Shown in pieces: positions 50,584 to 62,194 of a stretch of DNA of 64,000 nucleotides; position 1 is the first letter of the stretch, and each line of letters begins with the position of its first letter. Location of the stretch: positions 124,001 through 188,000 of the forward strand of contig CAZPHC010000006.1 in assembly GCA_964586155.1 (NCBI GenBank). The letters run 5' to 3'. The position numbers were made by a program, and so were the translations under genes. A model generated the notes under the pieces. That model did not search any database. It was not told the DNA's origin and saw only the letters and a program-made list of their open reading frames with translations. This DNA comes from SXNM01 sp964586155. Its GTDB lineage: Bacteria; Myxococcota_A; UBA9042.

Positions 50584-51678
50584 TTAGGCAACGGGCGCGG
50601 CTGCAGGCAGCGCCGCGACTATCGCCGCCGCCATGGCCCTTGTCGAGGCCCGACCGCCGTGGTCCGGCGTCGTGACAGCGGAATTGGCGAGCACCACGCT
50701 GGTGGCCCGGCTGATGCGCGCGGCGGCGTCGTGCTCGCCGAGGTGGCGCAGCAGATCGAGCGTCGGCATCAGCAGCGTCAGCGGGCTGGCCGCGGGCGCG
50801 CCGTGCTCGTCGGCGACCAGGCCGACGTGATGCGTCGCCTCGAAGACCTCGACCCGCTCGCCGCTGCCCGGGACGCGGCCCGAGTTGTGGCTGGTGACCA
50901 GGCTGGGCGAGCCGACCACGCCGGCGCCGATATCGGCCAGGATGTCGCCGAAGAGGTTGCCAGCGACCAGCACGTCGAAGCGCTCGGGCCGCGCGACCAG
51001 CTGCATCGCGGCGTTGTCGGCGATGATGTCGTCGAACGCGATGTCCGGGTACTGCGGCGCGATCTCGCGGCCGATGCTGCGGAACAGGCCGTCGCTGCGC
51101 TTCATGATGTTGGCCTTGTGCACCAACGTCACGCGCTTGCGCCCCAGGCGGCGGGCCAGCTCGAAGGCGTGGTGGATCACCGCCTCGCTCTTGGCCCGCG
51201 TCAGCACCTTGATGGTCTGGACCACGCCAGGGACGATCTCGTGCTCGATGCCGGCGTAGATCTCCTCGGTCAACTCGCGGACGAGCAGCACGTCGACGCC
51301 GTCGTAGCGGCTCGGCACGCCGTCCAGGTTGCGCAGGGCGCGGACGCCGGCGTAGATGCCGAGCCGCTTGCGCAGCTGCACGTTCGGGCTGACGTAGCCG
51401 CCGCCGACCGGCGTGCGCAGAAGCGTCTTGACCGCGAGGCCGACGTCGCGGATCGCCTCGACCGTCGACGCCGGCATCGGATCGCCGCAGAGCTCGATCG
51501 AGCGCACGCCAGCCGGCACGAACTGCCAGTCGATGGCGACGCCCGCGGCCGCGACGATCTCGCAGACTGCGTCGCCGAGCGCCTCGCTGATGGGGCCGGC
51601 CTTGAGCATGACGACGCGCGGCGCGCCGCTCGGGGTCGGGTGGGCTGCGGGAGCCTGGGTCCGGGCCTGCTCGCTCAT
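50584..51678 (-). CDS. Isocitrate/isopropylmalate-dehydrogenase-family protein, altered (regulatory-like) paralogue
   Basis: 364 aa. ATG overlaps the stop of the preceding paralogue (ATGA); AAGGAGG five bases before it. The fold signatures are retained: RTPVGGGYVSPNVQLRK, YAGIEHEIVPGVVQTIKVLT, LVHKANIMKRSDGLF and GNLFGDILADIGAGVVG. In the substrate motif the usual RENTEG is changed to RELTEE, while the Tyr and Lys regions remain. The VFEATHHVG region also deviates from the usual VFEAVHGSAP. This resembles the non-catalytic subunit of mitochondrial NAD-isocitrate dehydrogenase more than a standard enzyme. It may regulate the neighbour or act on another hydroxy-acid. No membrane segments. Confidence 0.8.
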   Translation of the reverse strand: MSEQARTQAPAAHPTPSGAPRVVMLKAGPISEALGDAVCEIVAAAGVAIDWQFVPAGVRSIELCGDPMPASTVEAIRDVGLAVKTLLRTPVGGGYVSPNVQLRKRLGIYAGVRALRNLDGVPSRYDGVDVLLVRELTEEIYAGIEHEIVPGVVQTIKVLTRAKSEAVIHHAFELARRLGRKRVTLVHKANIMKRSDGLFRSIGREIAPQYPDIAFDDIIADNAAMQLVARPERFDVLVAGNLFGDILADIGAGVVGSPSLVTSHNSGRVPGSGERVEVFEATHHVGLVADEHGAPAASPLTLLMPTLDLLRHLGEHDAAARISRATSVVLANSAVTTPDHGGRASTRAMAAAIVAALPAAAPVA

Positions 51679-52685
51679 GCCGCCTCCTTCATCGCCGCGA
51701 TGATGGCGTCCTGGAACTGGATCGTCGTCGCCTTGCCGCCGAGGTCGCCGGTGCGGACCTGGCCCTTGGCGAGCACCGACAGCAGCGCGCGCTCGACGCG
51801 ATCGGCCGCGGCGCGCTCGCCGATGTGGCGCAGCATCAGCACCGCCGACTGGATCAGCGCGGTCGGGTTGGCCACGCCCTTGCCGGCGATGTCGGGCGCC
51901 GAGCCGTGCACCGCCTCGAACACCGCGTAACGATCGCCGATGTTGGCGCCGGGGACGACGCCGAGGCCGCCGACCAGGCCCGCGGCGAGATCGCTGAGCA
52001 CGTCGCCGTAGAGGTTCTCCATCACCAGGCAGTCAAATTGCGTCGGATCGAGCACCAGCTCGCGCACCACGTCGTCGACGAGCATGTCGTTGTGGCGCAA
52101 GAAGGGGTACTCGTCCGCGATCTTGCCGAACGCGTTGAGGAAGAGCCCGTCCGAGAGCTTCATGATCGTCGCTTTGTGCACCAACGTCAGCGACTGGCGA
52201 CCCTCGGCCCGGGCCCAGGTGCTGGCCCAGCGGCAGATGCGGTTGCACGCCGTCTCGGTGATCACGCGCAGCGTCTCGACCACGCCGGGCACGGGCTCGT
52301 GCTCGCGGCCGGCGTAGAGGCCCTCGGTGTTCTCGCGGAAGATCACGAGATCGACGTCGTCGTGGCGGGTCTTGATGCCCGGGATGCTGCGCACCGGCCG
52401 CAGGCTGACGTAGAGATCGAGTGCCTGGCGGATGGCGACGTTGACGCTGGTGAAGCCCGTGCCGACCGGGGTCGTGATCGGGCCCTTGAGCGCGACCCGG
52501 GTGCGCTCGATGGTGCGCAGCGTCTGGTCGGGCAGGGGCGTGCCGTGGCTGTCGACCGCGCCGGCGCCCGCGGGCATCCGCAGCCAGTGGATGTCGACGC
52601 CGGACGCCGCGAGCACGGCCACGGTCGCGTCACTGACCTCCGGGCCGATGCCGTCGCCGGGCAGCAGGGTCAGCTCGTAGGTCAT
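51675..52685 (-). CDS. NAD(P)-dependent isocitrate/isopropylmalate dehydrogenase, intact paralogue
   Basis: 336 aa, a typical length for the NAD-isocitrate dehydrogenase type. GGGAGG four bases before ATG. LPGDGIGPEVSDATV opens the protein, then GPITTPVGTGFTSVNVAIRQ, the intact RENTEGLYAG motif, LVHKATIMKLSDGLF, MENLYGDVLSDLAAGLVGGLG and FEAVHGSAPDIAGKG. These are the substrate, metal and cofactor elements of beta-decarboxylating dehydrogenases. The pattern fits isocitrate better than isopropylmalate, but substrate calls within this family are unreliable. It is preceded by a promoter-like element and coupled to a divergent paralogue downstream, suggesting a hetero-oligomer. Confidence 0.85.
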   Translation of the reverse strand: MTYELTLLPGDGIGPEVSDATVAVLAASGVDIHWLRMPAGAGAVDSHGTPLPDQTLRTIERTRVALKGPITTPVGTGFTSVNVAIRQALDLYVSLRPVRSIPGIKTRHDDVDLVIFRENTEGLYAGREHEPVPGVVETLRVITETACNRICRWASTWARAEGRQSLTLVHKATIMKLSDGLFLNAFGKIADEYPFLRHNDMLVDDVVRELVLDPTQFDCLVMENLYGDVLSDLAAGLVGGLGVVPGANIGDRYAVFEAVHGSAPDIAGKGVANPTALIQSAVLMLRHIGERAAADRVERALLSVLAKGQVRTGDLGGKATTIQFQDAIIAAMKEAA

Positions 52686-52723
52686 GGCGCCTCCCTCGGG
52701 CGGGCTCGGCCCGCGCGGCGCGC

Positions 52724-52752
52724 AAGGTAGCCGCGCCGATCGCGAGCGGCAA
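52724..52752 (-). promoter_or_regulatory. Putative promoter of the dehydrogenase pair
   Basis: On the minus strand TTGCCG, 17 bases and TACCTT, about 39 bases before the first dehydrogenase ATG. Same -10 as the putative secA promoter. Confidence 0.45.
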
Positions 52753-52791
52753 GCGGTCGGGGCGGCTGGTCACGGGGCGCCGGCGCCAGGC

Positions 52792-53538
52792 TCAGAAGCG
52801 CTCGTCCGGGCGCAAGAAGCGGAACTTGCCGCGCTCGAGGTCACCGAGCACGACCCGGCCGATGCGCACGCGCACCAGCGACGACACCCGCAGCCCGACC
52901 AGCTCGGCCATGCGGCGGATCTGGCGCTTGCGGCCTTCGCGCAGCACGAAGCGCAGGCGCCCGGGCCCGAGGCGATCCACCTGGGCCGGCATCAGGCGCA
53001 CGTCGTCGAGGATCAGGCCGTGGCGCAAGCGACGCAGCTGATCGTCGTTGGGCTCCGGCTCGACGCGGACGACGTACTCCTTGTCGATGCGCCGCTCCGG
53101 ACCGATCAAGGCGCGCGCGACGCGACCGTCGGCGGTGAGCACGAGCAGGCCGGACGAATCGATGTCGAGGCGGCCGGCGGGCGCGAGGCCGCGCGCCCAA
53201 TCGCTCGGCCAGCTGCCGTCAGGCCACGGGATCCACGGGAAGTTCGGGTCGAGGTTGTCCGAGCGCAGCAGGCTCGCGGCGTCGACGTGGCCGTCCTCGG
53301 CCTGGCCCGAGACCAGGCCCGGCGGCTTGTGCAGGATCACCGTCGCCCGCTGCGCCTGCGCGGCCTGGCCGGCGGCGTCGAGCGTGATCTTGGCGCCGCT
53401 GCCGACCCGCACGCCGAGCTCGCGCACGACCTCTCCGTCGACGCGCACACGACCGGCGGCGATCAGCGCGTCGGCCTCGCGACGGCTGCACAGGCCGAGC
53501 TCGGCCATGCGCTTGTTCAGGCGAATCCCTTGCTGCAC
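52792..53538 (-). CDS. Pseudouridine synthase of the RsuA/RluB/RluE/RluF family
   Basis: 248 aa from GTG 53538, which has GGAGG five bases before it; a TTG ten codons earlier is less likely. An N-terminal S4 RNA-binding domain (RLNKRMAELGLCSRREADAL) is followed by the catalytic domain with GRLDIDSSGLLVLT, where Asp125 is the expected catalytic residue, and LREGRKRQIRRMAELVGL, typical of RsuA/RluB enzymes. It isomerises one uridine in rRNA to pseudouridine; the target position cannot be told from sequence. Divergent from secA. No special neighbours, length normal. Confidence 0.92.
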   Translation of the reverse strand: MQQGIRLNKRMAELGLCSRREADALIAAGRVRVDGEVVRELGVRVGSGAKITLDAAGQAAQAQRATVILHKPPGLVSGQAEDGHVDAASLLRSDNLDPNFPWIPWPDGSWPSDWARGLAPAGRLDIDSSGLLVLTADGRVARALIGPERRIDKEYVVRVEPEPNDDQLRRLRHGLILDDVRLMPAQVDRLGPGRLRFVLREGRKRQIRRMAELVGLRVSSLVRVRIGRVVLGDLERGKFRFLRPDERF

Positions 53539-53601
53539 CGTCGCCTCCACCCTGCTGGTTGCCTGCAAATGCGGGCCGTTTGGCCACGCGCGCGTCGGCG
53601 G

Positions 53602-53630
53602 GGTTGCGCCTGTGGCCCCCCAACCCTACC
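53602..53630 (+). promoter_or_regulatory. Putative promoter of secA
   Basis: TTGCGC, 17 bases and TACCTT, about 63 bases before the secA ATG. Confidence 0.45.
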
Positions 53631-53692
53631 TTGTGCGGCCAGATTTTGCGCCTCGGCCGGCCTCGCCGCCGGGGCGCGCGCGGGAAGCTGCC

Positions 53693-56689
<2,997 letters not shown>

Positions 56690-56842
56690 CGGTGGTTCGG
56701 TCGGCCTGGCGTGCCTGCGCGTGACGATCCCGTGACGCCGCAAAGCCAGTGCTGGACGTCGCCATCGGGTTGCAACACGCTCCGCCCGCCCGAGGCTGGG
56801 CATGTCCAAGAGGCCGGACATCCGGCCCGCACGGAGGTCCTG

Positions 56843-58525
56843 ATGCGTACACTCACCTCGATCGCGGCCCTGATGGCGCTCGCCGTGGCTGCCGCGGGTT
56901 GCGGCTCGGACGCGGGCGGTGGCGGCGGCGGCGGGCTGGTCGACAGCGGCGCCAATGACGCCGGCAACCAGGACGGCACCGCGAGCGACGGCACGGCCTC
57001 GGACTCCGCGACCGGCGACACGGCAGCCGCCGACACGGCCACCGCCGACGGGACGGCCACCGACACCACGAGCGCTGACACGGCCAGCGGCGACACGGCG
57101 ACCGGCGACACGGCGACCGGCGACACCGCGACCGGCGACACCGCGACCGGTGATACCGCCGTCGACGCCAGCGATGTCGCGCAGGTCGACGCCATCGCCG
57201 GTGCCGACCTCAAGGCCGGTGACCTGGTGATCACCGAGATCCTGGCCGACTCGATGGCCGTGCCGGACGAGACGGGCGAGTGGTTCGAGGTGCAGAACCG
57301 CACGGGCAAGGCGGTCGACCTCCGCGGCCTGAAGATCGAGGACAAGACCGCCAAGGCGCACGAGATTGCGGGGCCAGCGCAGGTGATCGTGCCCGCCGGC
57401 GGCTACGCCGTGCTGTGCATCACCGCCGACAAGGGCGTCAACGGCGGCGTGACGTGCGCCTACGCCTACGGTGACAAGGTCAAGCTCACCAACAGCGGCG
57501 ACACGATCAAGCTCGTCGCCAGCGCCGGCGTCGTCGACGAGGTCAGCTACGCCAACGGCGGCGACAAGGGCTGGCCCGCGCTGGCCAAGGGCCACGCGCA
57601 GCAGCTCGCGGTCGAGGCCACCAGCGCCACGGTCAACGACGACGGCAACAACTGGTGCGTCGCCCAGGCAACGTTCGGCGCCGGCGACTTCGGCAGCCCC
57701 GGCAGCGCCAACCCGGCCTGCGCGCCCGACGCCGACAAGGACGGCGTCGTCGACAGCGCCGACAATTGCCCCTCGACCTGGAACCCGACGCAGTACGACG
57801 AGGATCAGGACGGCATCGGCAGCAACTGCGACAACTGCCCCAAGGTCGCCAACAAGGACCAGGCCGACAGCGACAAGGACGGCGTCGGCGACGCCTGCCC
57901 GCCCGCGGTCTGCGGCGACGGCAAGCAGGAGTTCCCTGAGGAGTGCGACGACGGCAACAAGACCGTCGGCGACGGCTGCAGCCCCGACTGCAAGATCGAG
58001 GCGGCCAAGATCGCCAAGGGCGACCTCGTCATCACCGAGCTGCTCATCGATCCGGTGGCCGTCGACGACACCAAGGGCGAGTACATCGAGGTCTACAACC
58101 CGACCGGCGCCGCGATCACCCTCGACGGCATCGTCATCGTCAACAAGACCAACAAGCACACCATCAGCCCCGCGTCGCCGCTCGTCGTGCCGTCGAAGGG
58201 CTTCGTCGTGCTCGGCATCAACGCCGACAGCTCGACCAACGGCGGCGTCAAGGTCGACTACGCCTGGAAGAGCATCGCGCTCGGCAACTCCGGCAGCGAC
58301 ATCGCGCTGATGGCCGGCGACGTCGAGGTCGACAAGGTCACCTACACCGGCTCGGGCAGCAATGGCTGGCCGAAGTACAAGAACGGCGCCAGCATCCAGC
58401 TCTCGTCGGCAGCGCTGACCGCCACGGCGAACGACGATCCGAAGAACTGGTGCGAGTCGACCGCGGCCGTCGCTGGCGGCGACAAGGGCACCCCGGGCAG
58501 CGCCAACGCCAGCTGCGCGCAGTAG
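56843..58525 (+). CDS. Lipoprotein with two lamin-tail domains and thrombospondin-type repeats
   Basis: 560 aa; GGAGG five bases before ATG; lipoprotein signal (ALMALAVAAAGC). A Gly run and a Thr/Asp/Ala-rich low-complexity stretch with five-residue TGDTA repeats precede lamin-tail domain 1 (about residues 125-285: LVITEILADSMAVPDETGEW). Acidic thrombospondin-3-type repeats follow (DADKDGVVDSADNCP, DEDQDGIGSNCDNCP, DSDKDGVGDACP), then a Myxococcus-type Cys repeat (CGDGKQEFPEECDDGN) and lamin-tail domain 2 (about 395-555). It is probably calcium-binding and displayed on the cell surface. Its relation to the lamin-tail protein near 18.4 kb is by domain only. Convergent with the transporter gene. 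Confidence 0.88.
   Translation: MRTLTSIAALMALAVAAAGCGSDAGGGGGGGLVDSGANDAGNQDGTASDGTASDSATGDTAAADTATADGTATDTTSADTASGDTATGDTATGDTATGDTATGDTAVDASDVAQVDAIAGADLKAGDLVITEILADSMAVPDETGEWFEVQNRTGKAVDLRGLKIEDKTAKAHEIAGPAQVIVPAGGYAVLCITADKGVNGGVTCAYAYGDKVKLTNSGDTIKLVASAGVVDEVSYANGGDKGWPALAKGHAQQLAVEATSATVNDDGNNWCVAQATFGAGDFGSPGSANPACAPDADKDGVVDSADNCPSTWNPTQYDEDQDGIGSNCDNCPKVANKDQADSDKDGVGDACPPAVCGDGKQEFPEECDDGNKTVGDGCSPDCKIEAAKIAKGDLVITELLIDPVAVDDTKGEYIEVYNPTGAAITLDGIVIVNKTNKHTISPASPLVVPSKGFVVLGINADSSTNGGVKVDYAWKSIALGNSGSDIALMAGDVEVDKVTYTGSGSNGWPKYKNGASIQLSSAALTATANDDPKNWCESTAAVAGGDKGTPGSANASCAQ
57071..57160 (+). repeat. Tandem 15-bp repeat encoding TGDTA units
   Basis: Six imperfect copies of ACCGGCGACACGGCG (the first two and the last degenerate) within the low-complexity linker of the lamin-tail lipoprotein. 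Copies differ mainly in the third codon positions, as expected for slowly drifting slippage repeats. Confidence 0.9.
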
Positions 58526-58543
58526 TCGGCGGCCCCGCGGTCG

Positions 58544-60235
58544 CTACACAGCGTCCTCGGCGGCGGCGGCCATCCGCGCCCGCTCGGCGGCGCGGATCGT
58601 GCCTGCGAGCGCCAGCGCGAGCACCGGCCCCGCCAGCGTCGTGGCGAAGATCACGCCCCAGAGCATCGTCAAGTCCGCCACGCCGTCCTCGGGGCAGTAG
58701 GTGGCCAGCAGCGAGCCCGACATCAGGCCGACCAGCGGTTTGGCCGCGAACATCGGCAGCTGCGTCAGACCCATGTAGCTGGCCTCCCGCCCCGGCGGCG
58801 CCATGACCGCGACGTACTCGTACAGCCGCGGCGACCAGAGCGCCTCGCCAATCGAGACGAGCACGACAAAGAGCACCGGCCCCGTCAGGCGCGGATCGGC
58901 GAGGCCCGCCGGCAGCAACGCCTCGCCGAGCGCGGCCGCCAGCTCCGGCACCATCATCGGCACGACCGAGAACGCCGTGATGAAGCTGCCGCTCATGATG
59001 GCGGTCCAGGCGCTCCAGCGCCCGGTCCATGCGCCGATCAGCGGCGTCAGCACGATGATCATCAGCGGGTTGATCGACCAGATCGCCGCCTGCGGCACGT
59101 CGGCGCCGAAGGTGCGGATCATGTACGTCGGCCAGGTCGAGTGCGCGTGGACGAAGACGGCGCGGACCAGGACCAGCACCGAGATGAAGAGCATGTACGC
59201 GCGGAAGGTCGGCTCGCCGAACAGGCCGCGGCCGACGCCCGCCGCCTGCCGCAGCGTCTGGCCCAGGCGTGTCGGCAGGCCGTCGAGCTCGGCCTTGAGC
59301 CGCTCGGTCCAATCTGCGCGTGCGCCCGGCGCTGCGTCCGCGCCCTCGTCGTCGTCCGGGCGCATGGTCGCGCAGAGCCACAGGCTCAGCAGCGACATGA
59401 CCGTGGCGATGGCGAAGATCAACTCGTAGCCCGACAGGCCGAACGGCGCAGGCGCGACCTCCTGGCCGGCCAACGTCGCCTGCACCGCGTCGCGGACGCG
59501 GCCAAGGTCGCCTTGGGTCCAGAACGCCGGCGCGCGGCCGGTGGCGACCAGGGCGATCTTCTGCACCCACGCTTCGGGCGTCTCGCTGACGGTCGCCGCC
59601 TGCGGCAGCACGTCACGCCACAGCGCCGCCAGGGCGGACTCGTCGGCCGGCCCGACGCCGTTGAGGATCTCCATCGGCCGCAGCGATCGGCCCAGCAATC
59701 CGCGCCGCAGCGCGCTGACAACGTGGCCCGCGGCGAACGCGCCGACGTTCATGACGACGTAGAAGATGTTGTAGGCGAACGCGCGCAGCTCGGGCGGCGC
59801 CACCTTCTTGATCGCCGCGGTCATCACCGGCTTCATCGACGCCACGCCCCAGACCGAGATCACCAGGCCGAGCAGCGGGATCGCCGGGACCTCCGAGAAC
59901 GAGAGCATGCCGCGGCCGACGACCAGGGTCGCCGCGCCGACCAGCAGCGCTCGGCGCAGGCCCATCACGTCGGCGACGAAGCCCGAGACGAAGGTCGCCA
60001 GCGAGATCAGTGTGCCCCAGGTGCCGTAGACGGTCCCGCTCCAGCGATCCGACAGCCGCAGATCGTCGTGCAGGAACAAGATCAGCACGTTCACGACGGC
60101 GAAGTACGCGACCGACTCGACGAGCTTGACCGCGTAGATCAGCCACAGCTCGCGTGGCGCCGCCAACAATGCGCGCACGTTGGCGAAAAGGCTGGACTGG
60201 GCGCCCGATCCTGCTGGGGCGTCTGGCTGCGACAT
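58544..60235 (-). CDS. MFS transporter (major facilitator)
   Basis: 563 aa; GGAGG five bases before ATG. About twelve membrane segments can be read. The first bundle includes AYFAVVNVLILFLHDDLRLS and the loop motif GFVADVMGLRRAL, as in MFS motif A. A ~150-residue soluble stretch between segments 6 and 7 is unusually long (from about GLLGRSLRPMEILN to AELDGLPTRL). It includes charged helices and an acidic block DDDEGADAA. The second bundle ends MLWGVIFATTLAGPVLAL. It resembles peptide/POT-like MFS permeases only in overall layout; the substrate is unknown. Convergent with the lamin-tail gene and divergent from the following kinase gene. Confidence 0.85.
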   Translation of the reverse strand: MSQPDAPAGSGAQSSLFANVRALLAAPRELWLIYAVKLVESVAYFAVVNVLILFLHDDLRLSDRWSGTVYGTWGTLISLATFVSGFVADVMGLRRALLVGAATLVVGRGMLSFSEVPAIPLLGLVISVWGVASMKPVMTAAIKKVAPPELRAFAYNIFYVVMNVGAFAAGHVVSALRRGLLGRSLRPMEILNGVGPADESALAALWRDVLPQAATVSETPEAWVQKIALVATGRAPAFWTQGDLGRVRDAVQATLAGQEVAPAPFGLSGYELIFAIATVMSLLSLWLCATMRPDDDEGADAAPGARADWTERLKAELDGLPTRLGQTLRQAAGVGRGLFGEPTFRAYMLFISVLVLVRAVFVHAHSTWPTYMIRTFGADVPQAAIWSINPLMIIVLTPLIGAWTGRWSAWTAIMSGSFITAFSVVPMMVPELAAALGEALLPAGLADPRLTGPVLFVVLVSIGEALWSPRLYEYVAVMAPPGREASYMGLTQLPMFAAKPLVGLMSGSLLATYCPEDGVADLTMLWGVIFATTLAGPVLALALAGTIRAAERARMAAAAEDAV

Positions 60236-60334
60236 GGCCACCTCCGGCGGCCAGGATGGCAGGTTGCCCTGGCCGCGCAACGCCCGGGCGGTGTCGGTTG
60301 CGCCCACGCAAGCCCCACCAACCCGGGTTCGTCA

Positions 60335-60363
60335 TTGCATGTGGCGCGTCGATGATCTTCAAT
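60335..60363 (+). promoter_or_regulatory. Putative promoter of the second kinase gene
   Basis: TTGCAT, 17 bases and TTCAAT, about 53 bases before the kinase start; it lies in the divergent region with the transporter gene. Confidence 0.35.
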
Positions 60364-60415
60364 CCAAGCTGCGGGACCGGACCATCGGGGCTCGATCCGT
60401 CCCGCCGAGGTGCGC

Positions 60416-62194
60416 GTGAACCTTCCTGCCGGTCAGCCTGTGTACGGCAACCGCTACCGGGTCCTTGAGCCCGTCGGCAGCGGCGGCATGGCGACGGTGT
60501 ACCGCGGCGTCGACACGGTCTTGGGCCGCGACGTCGCGATCAAGGTGATGCACCCCCACCTCGCGGCCCGCGCCGACGCCCGCGCCCGCTTCTCGCGCGA
60601 GGCGAAGGCCATCGCCCGGCTCAAGCACCCCAACATCGTCGATGTCTACGATTTCTCTGGCGACTCGGACCTCGAGGCCTACCTCGTCACCGAGTTCGTC
60701 CACGGCATCACGTTGACCGAGTTCTGCAGCCGCCACGGGCAGTTGCTTCCGCAGTCGGCCGCCCTCATCGCCCACGCGATCGCCGGCGCCCTGGCGCACG
60801 CCCACGCGGCCGGGCTGGTCCATCGCGACATCAAGCCCGACAACCTGATGATCTCCCGCGACGGCACGATCAAGCTGATGGACTTCGGCATCGCCACCGC
60901 GCTCGACATGGAGCAGATGACCGCCACCGGCGCGATCCTCGGCTCGCCAGCGCACATGGCACCCGAGCAGATCGAGGGCCGCGCGATCGACGCCCGCGTC
61001 GACGTCTTCGCCTTCGGCACCGTGCTGTACACGCTCGTCGCGGGTCGCCTCCCTTTCGTCGCGTCCAATCCCCATGCGCTGTTCCGCCTGATCCTGGAGT
61101 GCGAGTACGATCCGCCCAGCCGACACAACCCGGCGGTCGGTCGCGGCTTCGAGCAGATCCTGACCACGGCCCTTGCGCGCCAGCCCGAGGATCGCTGGAG
61201 CTCGATGGCGGCGGTGCAAGAAGCCCTGACCGGCTACCTGACGCATTTCGACCTGCAGGACATCGCTGCGCACCTGCCGCGGCTGTTGCAGGCGCCGGAG
61301 CAGTTCCAGCTCGAGCTGCGGCCCAAGCTCGTGCGCGTGCTCTGCGCCGACGGTCGCGCCCATGCACGCCAGGGCGAGCTGGCGCTGGCGATCGATGACT
61401 ACAACCGCGCCCTGGCCATCGATCCCGAGGCTGCCGACCCCCGCGTCGGCCTCAGCGAGCTGACGTCGCGCAGCCGCCGCCGCCGCCGCATTCGCGCCGT
61501 CGCCATCGCGGGCGTCGGCGCCGCGGTCGCCGTCGCGGCCATCATTCTGGTCGGCAGGGCACCGTCGCAGCCGCAGGCTCCGTCCGCGCCGGTGGTGGCC
61601 TCGGCGCTGCCGTTGGCCGTGCCCGCCGCACCCGAGACGGCGCGTATGGTCGCGGCCGAGAAGGCAGCCCTCGATGCCGAGGCGGCTCGCCAGGAGAAGG
61701 CGCGACAAGAGCAACGCGCGCTCGCAGAAGAGGCGGCACGCGTCGCCCTGGCCGAGGCCGCCAAGGCGCGCGATGCCGAGGCGGCAGCCGCGGCACGACC
61801 CCGCGAGCCCGATGCTGCGGCGCAGCGGCCCACCCGGCCGCGTCCGGTCAAGGCCGATGAGGCGCAGCCGTCACGCCCGGCCGGACCGACGGTCGTCGCG
61901 ACGCCGAACCCCACCGGGGGCAAGGTCCTCGTCGGCCTGGGCAGCCTGCCGCCGATCAGCGTGATCTTCCTCGATGGCGTCGAGAAGAGCCGCACCGGCG
62001 TCTGGACCGAGCCGCTGATCCCGGGCCGCGACTACACGCTGCGATGTGAACCGTATCCGTCGAGCTGTCCGTCGTGCCCGGCCTTCCAGGAGCGCAGATT
62101 CAAGGTGCCGGAGCGGCCCGCCGTCGATGGTACGCCGTTCTCGGTCAAGTGCGATTTCCGCGCGTTCCAGCCCGCCCAGGCCAGCGGCGGTTAG
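60416..62194 (+). CDS. Membrane Ser/Thr protein kinase with PEGA-like C-terminal domain
   Basis: 592 aa from the GTG with GAGG five bases before it; a GTG two codons earlier is equally open. Kinase domain at residues ~15-275: VGSGGMATVYRGVD, Lys43 in VAIKVMH, HRDIKPDN with catalytic Asp138, DFG with Asp156, MAPEQI; predicted active. A TPR-like helical region (ARQGELALAIDDYNRALAID) precedes one membrane segment near 358-382. A coiled-coil Ala/Glu/Lys-rich stalk (about 412-462) follows, then a C-terminal beta domain with Cys pairs (LRCEPYPSSCPSCPAF) and PEGA-like 'VIFLDG'. It therefore has an external sensor. Its stop overlaps the thioesterase stop on the other strand. Confidence 0.9.
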   Translation: MNLPAGQPVYGNRYRVLEPVGSGGMATVYRGVDTVLGRDVAIKVMHPHLAARADARARFSREAKAIARLKHPNIVDVYDFSGDSDLEAYLVTEFVHGITLTEFCSRHGQLLPQSAALIAHAIAGALAHAHAAGLVHRDIKPDNLMISRDGTIKLMDFGIATALDMEQMTATGAILGSPAHMAPEQIEGRAIDARVDVFAFGTVLYTLVAGRLPFVASNPHALFRLILECEYDPPSRHNPAVGRGFEQILTTALARQPEDRWSSMAAVQEALTGYLTHFDLQDIAAHLPRLLQAPEQFQLELRPKLVRVLCADGRAHARQGELALAIDDYNRALAIDPEAADPRVGLSELTSRSRRRRRIRAVAIAGVGAAVAVAAIILVGRAPSQPQAPSAPVVASALPLAVPAAPETARMVAAEKAALDAEAARQEKARQEQRALAEEAARVALAEAAKARDAEAAAAARPREPDAAAQRPTRPRPVKADEAQPSRPAGPTVVATPNPTGGKVLVGLGSLPPISVIFLDGVEKSRTGVWTEPLIPGRDYTLRCEPYPSSCPSCPAFQERRFKVPERPAVDGTPFSVKCDFRAFQPAQASGG

